64,000 nucleotides of DNA from Desmodesmus armatus (taxonomy: Eukaryota > Chlorophyta > Chlorophyceae > Sphaeropleales > Scenedesmaceae): NCBI GenBank assembly GCA_007449985.2, contig VIIQ02000593.1, positions 62,001 to 126,000 of the forward strand, in the 5' to 3' direction. The notes under the pieces were generated by a model. It ran no database searches and was not told the DNA's origin. It worked only from the letters and a program-made list of their open reading frames with translations. The position numbers and the translations under genes were made by a program. This document shows positions 37,010-47,900 of the stretch, in pieces. Positions within the stretch are counted from its first letter, which is position 1. Each line of letters begins with the position of its first letter.

Positions 37010-38193
37010 ATGCGTCACAACTGGGCGGACTCAGGGTTGTGCCTGTCTGCACGTCTAGCTTCTGGGGTGCTCTTGCACCAGTGTTGGCAGCTCATTTTGA
37101 ATAATGCCTAACTCATCATGCTTTCTGGAGGGGTTGCAAGAAACAACATGTTCCAGGAGAACCTGCTGAACCCCTAGAGGGCGAACTTGCTCCTGAAATT
37201 TCTCAAGGCCATTCAACCAACGTGTAGCCACATCCACCCTTCGCTTGAAGAGTTCCCGCACGTAACTGCTGCCTCCGCACTGTACCCTGCTGGCTGATCA
37301 TCTGCCTGATCAAGCAAGTCCCGACTGCAGTGACATGAGACCTGAGAACTGCAATCAAGTCAAGTCTTGATGAATACTGGAAAGTGATCTGCTTGCCAGA
37401 TGCACCAGGTTTCGTCCCTGCTGATACAGGGGTGCATGGCTGTGCTCATGAGCAGCACCACAGACTCTTGCGTGTGACCTGGGTCAGAGTTCCACGACAA
37501 GCAGTTCCTATGGCAATGCCTGTGGTCCAAGGAGCAAGCAAGGGGTTGAGTGCAGCTTGGGATGCAGAGTTGAGCCGCAGCTGATCATGAGTGTACCACT
37601 TAGCGCTCCATGCACGTGCGTGCCTGTCTCCCGGACAAGTCACACAGCAAACCAGAAAGCAGCACACACAACCAGACCAACAGACCCGCTGTCAGGGCGT
37701 CAGTGCACGCCATGCTGGCGTTGCGAGGATGGCGGTCAGCAGTCACCTCAACCTGCCAAGCATCAGCCAGCAAATTGACGTAACCCAGCAACGATCTATG
37801 ACAAGCGAGCACACGAGCAACATGCAGGCAAACCCTCCACTGTCACCTTCACACTGCACCAGCAGCCGCCAGCGCGGCCAGTACAAGGAAAACCAACCGG
37901 CAGCAAGGCTAATGTGAAAACAAGCGGCACACCGTCCGACCTGTTGGGCTGGCGACAAACCGCCGGGGCATGTCTGCATGAGTCCGACTCATGGCAAAGG
38001 TACGCGTAATAGAGCCTCAGTGGGGCTGCAAACATGCAATCCAAGGGTACGGGTGTACCCACACGCATCTGCCATCCATGCAACCCAACACACACCCTGC
38101 CACATACACCACAGGACACTTTGCTGCAACCCGGCACACACTCCTGCCACGTACACTACACGACACTTTGCTGCAACAACGACAACAACAAAC
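37010..38193. other. Region between the foldback-like element and SF3B3, no secure gene
   Basis: A minus-strand frame at 37055-37261 (68 aa, starting MRELFKRRVDVATRW) has a coding-like composition but no recognised domain or splice partner. The remainder should include the SF3B3 3' UTR. A repeated CACTTTGCTGCAAC block occurs near 38116 and 38164. Confidence 0.4.
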
Positions 38194-41100
38194 TCAGATG
38201 ATGGCGTTCCTGCGCTCCTCCAGTTTCTTCAGCACCTCTCCCGGCGTCCTGTCCAGCTCCGCTGCGATGGCCTGCTGCTTAGCCAGCGGCAGTGCTGCAT
38301 ACTGGCTGCACAGGTCCCCGTCAACCACCTCCCTCACAGGGAAGTAGGCGCTGCGGTAGGCCATGTGGTCACGACCCGCCAGCGGGGGCTGCTCCTGCCG
38401 CATGTGCATCTCCAGGTGGATGAAAAAGTCCTTGTCCTGCAGGCAGGAGGGCGGTCAGATGGTTAGTCAGTCAGTCAGTCAGTCGGTCAGTCAGTCAGTC
38501 CGTCAGTCAGTCAGTCAGGCAGTCAGTCAGTTAGTCAGGGAGGGAGGTGGGATTGCGAGGGGACCATGGCATGCAACATTGCTGCCAACAGCGATATGCG
38601 GAGGTCCTCTGTGCCTGTGTGGGAACCACCTTATACCACCGTGGTAGTGACTCCTGCTGTTGGGCTGGGCAGATGCATGCCCTGCACCATGCTTATACCT
38701 GAGAGTGCCATCTAGACCCCACACCCATTCAATTCCCAACCCCCCTAAAAGCTCCAGTCCGCACGATTTCCTGCGACCCACTTCACAACAAGATTTCACC
38801 TCCCTTCCTCCCCCATGCACCACCCGCCCACGCCCCCAGCACGCACCTCCTTGGCCTGGAAGGGGAAGAATGCGCCCACGCCCCCCATGATGGTGGCGTA
38901 CAGCAGCACCTCGCTGCCGCCCTGCTGCATGACAGCCCTGCTGAGTGCGGTGATGGTGTCCCCCACGTGGAACTGTATGATGTTGTCCAGCTTGTGCGGG
39001 GCGCCACCCAGCTTGCCCATCTGCGCAGCCAGCTTGCCGCCAGTGGGGTCCTCCTCAATCTGGAGGGAGGCAGGGAGGGGGGAGGGTCAGTGAGTGGTAA
39101 GTCAGTGTTTGAGTGGTGACGAAGTGATGTGGTTGGACGGATGGAGTAAGGGAAGGAGGGAAGGAGGGAGTGAAAGAAGAAGTGAATGGATGGATGCATG
39201 GAGAAGGGCATATGCACTGCAAGGGTCATCACAGAGACAGGCCAAGCCCGTAACTCTTGACAGGTGCGGCCAGTACAGGTGCTGAGACAAATTTTGCAAA
39301 CATTGAACTGCTTGCACGCACCACTGCCACCACACCGAACTGCCCACACGACTGCACAGCACGATGACGCTGTCCCACATCATGCTTGATGTTCAGGCAA
39401 TCAGCACACCCTGAGCCGACAGCAGCACCAGCCCCCCAAAGAGATGAGCTCAGCGACCCACTGCACCCTCAGCCTCACAAGCTGCCATAATTGGCTAGAC
39501 AGACCAAGGACACCAGGGCAGCATGGAGTCTAAACAGTCGCAAAAAACTCAGGAGCAGCTACAGCATGTGGGCTGCATCTGAGCGTGCCTCACCTGTGCC
39601 GACACGTCAGCAGGCAGCCTCAGCACACAGAAGTTGCCAAACTTGTCCCCCGCTGCCACTGTGTCGTAGTCCAGTGGAGCCATGGCTGTGATGTAGCGCG
39701 GGTGAATGTCGTCCGCAAAGCTGTACAGCTTGTTGTCAGCCTTGTTGTAGCGGAAGTAGTGGATAGACTCCTGGGGGGACACACAGAGCATAGACAGCAG
39801 CAACACAAGCAACAGTCACAGTATTATAAAGCACTTCCAGCACAGTACGTCAAAGTACTTCACAAAAACGTACAATAGATTTCAGCGCAGCAACAGGGAG
39901 ACGCAACTGCCAACTGCTTACGCACAACCCCCGAAACCAAACACCTCGCACACAGACTCACCAAAACCCCTGCCGCACCCCCAGTCCCTCCACCCACCTG
40001 CACATCCCCCACCACGATGCGGCTGCCCAGCACCTGCAGCTGCGCGACATGCTGCGGCAGCTGCTTGTACTCGCACTTGCGCAGCAGCTTCTTCTTGCCC
40101 AGCTCATACAGCCGCAGCACAGGGCCAACACCAGCTAGCAGGCGGCCCTTGAAGGCAGCCAGCGCCCCGGGGATGCCCTCAAGCTGGGTCTTGTGCAGCA
40201 GCTCCAGCCGCTGACCCTGCTCCAACACCCTGCAGCAGTGAAAGGGTGGAAATGTGGGATGATTGTGCAGTGTGGTTCTTCGAGCACTGGCAGTGCTGCA
40301 AAGGATAGCAGCCAGCTAGGCGTGCTGGCCCTGCAGCTGCGGCTTGTGCAGCAGCACAAACCGCTGACACCAACGCGCTGCAGTGGTGGCGAGCTGGGGA
40401 AGCTGGTCAGCGAGTCAAGGCAGCAGCAACCCAGGAAGAGGTGAGAAAAAGGTGAGAACTTCGTTGGCTACCCAGCTTGTGCACAGCAAACCCACTGCAT
40501 ACACCTACACATGCTGTGATGACATGCAACCGTTATGTACCGCTCGCCCTACAGTCCCAGCAGCAGGATGAGCCATCGGCCACACCCCAAATCTTGTAAG
40601 CTGACATGCCATATCCCCAACCAGCAGTGCAATTAACATGACTGTACACACAGCAGGCAGTGCTAGCCAGTGCAACGACACGACACCACCAACGATACGA
40701 CAATCAAGGTGCTCTCTCACCTGTACAGGCGTATGTATCCTGCCGTGCAGCTTGTGGGGAAGTAGGTCATCTGCTCTGCCGTGCCCACTGCCAGCAGCAG
40801 GCTGTTGTCAGGCAGTGCTGTGCCCTCAAAGCGCACCAGGGCCATGGAGGTGATGCCCTCGTTCCCGTCTAGCTCCAACACACACTTGGTGCTCAGCTCT
40901 GGGGTCAGGGAGCCCAGGTGAGGGGGGCGGGGGTGAGGGAGCGGGGGAGGGCAGCAGGGGGGGGGTCAGACAGGGCAACAATCGAGGGTGGGTGGGTGGG
41001 TTGTGTCATTGTTTCTGTCAAGCTCTAACACACACATTTGGTGCTCAACTCTGAGAGTGGTGAGGGAGGGGGGGGGGGGGGAGGGGGGGGGGGGGGTACA

Positions 41101-41869
41101 GGGCAACAATCGAGGGTGGGTGGTTGGTAGAGGGTGGGTAATGCCCTCATTGCCATCTAGCTCCAACACACACTTGGCGCTCAGCTCTGTGAGTGGGGGT
41201 GGGGGTGGGGGCGGGGGGGGGGCAAAGTGGGGGGGGGGGGGAGGGGGGGACACGCAGGCAGGGGTGAGGAACAGCCACGCCAAAGTTGCAAGGGGGACGG
41301 TGCCGGTCACATACCCAGCCCCATACTGTTGTGGTACACCATGCAGGGGACAGCTGGGCAGTACCCACATCATGCACATGTGCCCTGGGGTACAGCAGAT
41401 GTGTGCATTATGTGCTGCTATCCTCTTCTGGATACCAGCACAGAATGCACACATCTGCTGTACACCAGGGCAGAGTCCATGTGAGCGGCATGACAGCCCC
41501 TGCAATGCACGTTTCTAAGTCAATGACTACCCCCCCTGCCCCCGCCTCTGGTGAACAAAAAAATGACTGACATTCTTCTAATGACAGCCTGCCTGCTTCA
41601 CCTGCTGGTTCCACGATGAGTAGCCAGCAATGCAGGCAACAGGCCCACATTCAGCGGAAGTGTGCAAGGCAGTCAAGTGTGTCTGTAACCAACCAGTGAG
41701 CGCATCACACTCTTGCCTATCCTTCTGCCCGGCCCACCTGCTGGGTCCACGATGCGCACACAGCTGGCCCACTGCCCAGGTGCACCCACAGCAGCACCAT
41801 ACTGGTCCAGCTCAGCAGCAAGCTCCGCAGAGAACTCAGGCCCAGCAATCTTGCTGCCCTCCTCATCCT

Positions 41870-41903
<34 letters not shown>

Positions 41904-44900
41904 TAGCACAGAAAGGGTAGCGAGCAGCATCAGCAATAGCACGGGAAGGATGGCTAGCAGCAGCGGCATCACATCAGCACAACAGCAAGTCAAGTTTTTA
42001 AGTGCTGGCAGTAGCAATGTAGGGTAATTCGCCACTGCCAGCCTACAAAGGGTCCAAGCAAGCGGACCCTTGCAGCCCCACCCGACAGGTGGTGTTGGAG
42101 ACCGGCAGCCCACCCCCTCATGTTGGACCACCAGCCACTTCTGAAGCTAATTCGGCAACCCGCCCTCTCGGATTGCACCACCAGCCGTCAGCCACTCACC
42201 ACCAGCCGCTTCTGCAGCTCCGGGTTGTCCGCTATTGGCACCGCCTGGTAGTCACTCTCAGCAACAATGAGTGTCTTGTACTCGGGGTGTATCAGCAGCC
42301 GGCGTGGCGTGTAGCGCAACCTGCTGATCGACTGGTTGAATGTCTCGCCCACGTTGTCCACCGACAAGATGCGCAGCGTGTTCTTCACCACAGCCACAAA
42401 GCCCTCGGGACACTGCTCACTGCAGAAACCCTGCAGCACAGCACAACAAACATCATCAGCAGCAGCAACAGAAAGTTCAGGCGGTCTGCATGGGCGCCGC
42501 TCAAGTGACCTGAAATTCAACACGCCGTAGATGTCGTACCAAAGTGCTGGTGTTGCAGGCCTGTCAAAAGGCAGCGCTGCCTATTCAGATTCGACAGCAC
42601 ATGCGTGCCTGCCCTTCGCCAAAATCACAGTGTTGACGTGCTGTTTCCCCTTACAAGACAACAAGCATGGAACAGCCAACCCTGCAAGCTGCAGTGGTGG
42701 CACATAGCTACATCCAATAGTATGCACTCACTGCTGCATGGTCGAGTGACTCGTAGCTGAGTGGCATGAACTGCCAGCGGCCCATGTCGCTGTAGCCCAG
42801 CCACGGCTGGTTGCTCAGCGCCAGCAGGCTGCGCTCGCCACGCACTGACACGGCAAACAGACGCGCGGGACGTGTGCCCAGGAAGCGCGACCGCGTGTCC
42901 GTCAGCTTGCCTGCAGGGCGAGTACGAGTGAGCACAAGTGAGCAGAAGTGACCAAACGAGTGAGCGCGCATGCCAAAAAAGCACACACGGTAGGGATGCA
43001 CGTAGGTCAGGCTGAAGACCCTGAGACACGACGCAAGGCTGAAGCGATAGTGCGCCGCGCAATACAGTCGATGCATACCACACACCCTGCGCACCAGCAT
43101 GCGCATGTGAAAGTGTTCAACACTGCATCATCATGATGCTGTTCCTGTTGGGTTCTGCTGGTGTCAGGATCTGCTTGCTATGGATGCACAACTTGCACCA
43201 GCTCCATCAGCCTCCAAAATTTCAGAACAGCCCCCACAGCTAGCTGGCTGAACCAACCTGTGATGCGGTCCACCTCTGTGCGCTGCAGCACGCCGTTAGA
43301 CAGCCCCGCATGCAGGAACAGCCCCGCGTCCCCACTGCCCGCCTCGTCAGCCGCATGGCCGTGCAGCATCAGCAGGCTCTCAGGCACACCCTGAAGCAAC
43401 ACAGCAAATCAGCAAGACAGCAACACAAACACGCATCATGCTTGACTGGTCCAGCCCTCACCTGCTCATGAAATTGGTGTGTACTTTGCTTGCGAAAAGC
43501 TTTCCCCTGTGTCGCTGCTTGGCTGCTGTAGGGCCCACTGTGTCACATCCAATCACGACTCCCTGTTGAGCCTGGTCGTGCGCACACTGGTGGCATGAAG
43601 TGCAGCTGTCATAGCTGAACTCGACGCCACCAGTCTGCGCACAACCAGGCTCGCCAGCAAGATGTGATGGGGTGTGATCAAAGGGCCACAGCTGTCCTGA
43701 ACTGTCACCCCCATTGCCGCTGCCGTTGCCACCGCCACTCACGTTGACGATCTGTGTTGCCACTGCCCTCATCTGGCTGCCATCCTCCAAGCTGAGCACG
43801 CGCACAGTGCTGTCATACGTGCCCACCGCAAGGAACCTGGGGCACACAACACACGATGCACAACACACGGAACAAACATGTTGGACCCTGTAGCAACATG
43901 AGGCCAAAAGAGACCAAAGGATGTCACTGCTGCAACATCTTCCAATGCAGTGCTGCCCTCATGCAGGCGCTGCTGAATGACTGCTGACAGGGCAGGCGGT
44001 AGATACTGCCTTGCACGGATGTGTGCGGACAGTGCATCACCGGTGGTGCTTGTCTGTCCTCCCTGTTTGCAGCACAGTGAGTCGGCCAGCACGTGCCTCC
44101 ATCAGACCTTCTGTACTGTACTGCAGCGTACTGAAAAGTACTGCAGGTACCAGCACTACCAAAGTGTACTGTACTGTTGTGCTTACTTGCAGCGCAGTGA
44201 GCCTGGCAGCACGGGTGCGATGTCCAGGCAGCTGACGTCCCCCTCAATGTCCTTCTTCGCCATCTCCAGCAGCTGGCCATCTGATCCATCTCAAAGTACG
44301 TCAGCTCACCACCTGGCGGGGGGGGGGGGGGGGGGCGACGACACCCGATCCATCCGTTGAGTGGAGAAGTGACGACACATGACTGATCAGATACAGGTAC
44401 ACCATGAGAGACATGAGACAACTGCGCTGAAACAAATCACGCACGTGTGTCACACAACATGGCGCTGTGGCAGGAGAATTGCACTCATCCAACACCTGGG
44501 GGGGGGGGGGGGGTGCGACGACAGGTGTCACATGTGCCATTGTCAGCACCCACGGCTTGCACACTCGACCAGCCCTCATGTGTTGTAGACGTGTGCCAAC
44601 TCCACTCGCGGCTGCTGGCCACTGCTATGACCTGGCCTGACCGGGCCTGCTGGGTTTCCTGCTGTTCTTGAGTGGCGTGGCAATGCCACCGCAAATGCTG
44701 TCTTTGAATGAATGGCGTGAATGTGACCGCACCTCAGGTCACTGATTGAATGAGTATGTTAAAAGATCTTTTTGTAAAAAATTCAGACGATGGGAGTCAG
44801 CAGTAAGTCCCGCACCTGAGAGTGCGATGACGACCTGTCTGCTGTTGCTGGTGGCGCGAGTGATGGAGCGGCGGCCAGGTGCCCTCCACTCATTGATGCG

Positions 44901-47900
44901 CCTGTCAGTGCGGATGTGACGCAGACCACCGGCGTGGATCTGGACACAAATGCAGGACAGGATACGGCACACCAGCAGGCAATGGACGCAGTGTATGATG
45001 GAGGGATGACGAGGTGCGTGGTTGATTGAGTGAGGCAGGGGGTGGGCAAGTGAGTGGGTGAGTGAGTAAGTGGGGCACCGACCTTGACGTGCCACAGGTG
45101 CTGTTCTCCATTGCTGCACCAGTCCAGATATCAGCTGGCAGTGCACAGAGGCTGTGAGAGGTATGCATGTCCAGCTCACCCCCCCCCCCCTACCTGCAGC
45201 ATGCTCCCGTCCTCCAGGAGTTGTGTGTGCAGTGTTGCCACCGTCGCCAAAAAGCCGCTGCTGCTTGTCTCCTTGACCTCCTCCCCTATCTCAAACACCA
45301 GTGTGGCATTGCTGAATGACACCACGATGAAGCCGTCCTGCTCGTCATCAGGTGAGGCCTTGAGGGTGAACACGGCAGTGGGGGCACCGGGCAGGGGGGA
45401 CACCGCCAGCTCTGATAGGGCCAGGCCGGGGCGCAGGATGGCCAGCGCTGAACGAGGGCCCCTGGTGGTGGTGGTGGTGGGGGGGGGGGGATGAAGCAGG
45501 TGGCGTGGGGATGGGAGGTCAGTGGGTGGGTTGGTGGGACAGGTACGCCCACACACAGGCACAGACAGGCGTGGGCTGGCATCTCAACAGCAAATCAAGT
45601 GAGTAATTCAGCCACATGTGTACAGACAGGCCACACAGCTCAGGCACCCTCTTGCTACAGCACTGCCTCTTCACTCTTACTCCTGACCCCCCCCCCCTCA
45701 GACACTAAACTTCCGGCCCTTCATCACCCGACACTGTCGTGTGCTGTGCCAAAGGCATGTGGGAGCGCCAGCCCCCCCCCCCATCTCTGTAAGTCTCCCA
45801 CCCACCCACCTGCCGGTGAGTGCGTATATCTGTGGTATCTGCTCGTTGAGCAGGTTGGCCACCTTTCACTCTTACTCCCCGCCCCACCCCCCCTCAGACA
45901 CCACTCCCTGCCCTGCCCTACATTACCCACACACACACACACACCTGCCGGTAAGAGCGTATATCTGTGGTAAATGCTCGTTGAGCAGGTTGGCCACCTG
46001 TGGATTTTTACCAACCCACCCCCCTTGGACACCCCCCCCTGCCTTACAATACCCAAGTAACTTGATGCCCAAGTAACCCACCTGCCGGTGAGAGCATATA
46101 TCTGTGGTATCTGCTCGTTGAGCAGGTTGGCCACCTTCATGTCAGTGAGGGGCATCAGGCTGGGCATCTCATCCACCAGCACCAGGTTCTTCAGGGGCCG
46201 GGGGGTGAAGAACACGGGCGCGTAGCCCTCATCAGACTGCTGCAGGGTGGCACTGCTGCTCTCAACGTCATCCTCATCCTCACCAGTGCCCTGCGGGCGC
46301 CAGGTGCGTGTGTGTATGGGTGTGTTAGTAAGGGGGGGGGGGGTGAGGGGGAGGGAGGTGGATGTGGAGGTTGCGGGGTTCCTTCAGAGGGGGTGCCACA
46401 CATCAGTGACAGACTGGACCAGTGTGGCACTGCTGCTCAACATCATCCCTCATCCTCGCCAGTGCCGTGCGTGTGTTGGCATACATCGTACATGTAAATG
46501 CGGATGTTGTGTGTGCGAGGGGGGGGGTGAGGGATGAGGGGCATGAGTGAATGTACGGGCTCCAGGGATGAACTGGTCCAGTATGGCACTGCTGCTCTCA
46601 ACTTCATCCTCATCCTCACCAGTGCCTGAGTAATGGCAGTGTGGAGGACATACACATGTCAGTTTCTCGTGACAAACGGGTTCAACACCTGTGACAGGCA
46701 CCATGCACACCCCAACCCACCTGCTGACACAAACCTGCAGATGCTCCTGCCCTCCCTGCTCCACCTGGCCCAGCCCAGCCGGTGTGCTCACCATGAATCA
46801 CTGCAGCTCTGTCAACACATACACAGACACAAACGACCGTTCCTGGCTGCTTGAGCCCCTCAGCCCCTTCGCCCTGCCCAGCAGCACCCATCCTTCCAGA
46901 CAGGTAACATGCTGTCCCCACATACACAGATGCTGTCCCCACATACACATACACATACCCAACCAACCTTATCCCAGCTGCTAAGCACCCCCCCCTGGCA
47001 GTGCCACTCACCACAAACTGGTAGAGTGCGTGGTTGCCTGTCTCACTGGCGCAGAAGAGGAACCCTGTCTTGAGCACCGCCAGGCTGATGCAGGGTGGCA
47101 GGCTGTCAAAGTACTTCACCTTGAGCTCACTCACTGCCTCACCACTGTACTCAAGGGTGGCCTTGTAGATGTCACCATACTCACTCTGCGGGTGGTGGCG
47201 ACAGCAGGCAGAGGTGAGAGACAGATTCCACATGTGCTGTCTCATGTCCATGCTGCCAGCAGTGCTTCGCACCCATGCTTTGATTGCGTCAGGTGTATGA
47301 CGCTCTTCAGCCTTGTAACCTCTATCCCTCCAACTGCCTCACACACATACAGTGTACACATATACGCACCCCACACATGTGGTGTTCCCTGCAGTCCCCC
47401 CTGTGTCACCGCGCCCCCCCCCCCCACCTGCAGTAGGAAGAATGAGTAGGCCTTCTTCTTGTGGCTGGCGTATGCCACAATCAGCACACCCCTGTCACCA
47501 CTCAGGTCCTCACGGCGGGGGAGCACAGCACGCAGCTCCTCGTGACCCTGCAGCACAGCACAGCACAGCACACGGCACAACACCGCACAGCACACACCAC
47601 GTCATGAGTTTTTCTTCTTGGATGTGCGATAGCACTGCTGCCTATATAATCTGGACAACGATTGACACATGTTGCCAATGCACATACGACCCCAACACTG
47701 CCAAATCTGCCACACCAACCAAAACCCCTACCCCCCCCACGCTAGACCTTGCATGCATGCCAAGCAAGTCTCCTCACCCTTATGTCACCACACATCCCTA
47801 CATGCTGTCTATACAGCAGGACGTTTTCAGCACACACCCTTACTGCCCAAATGCCACCCCAACCAACATCCGTCCCTGACTTCCCACCCCCCACCCCACC

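Noticed and set aside
37055..37261. 68-codon minus-strand frame starting MRELFKRRVD
   Set aside because: Composition is protein-like but there is no second exon, domain or homologue I can name; kept only as a remark.
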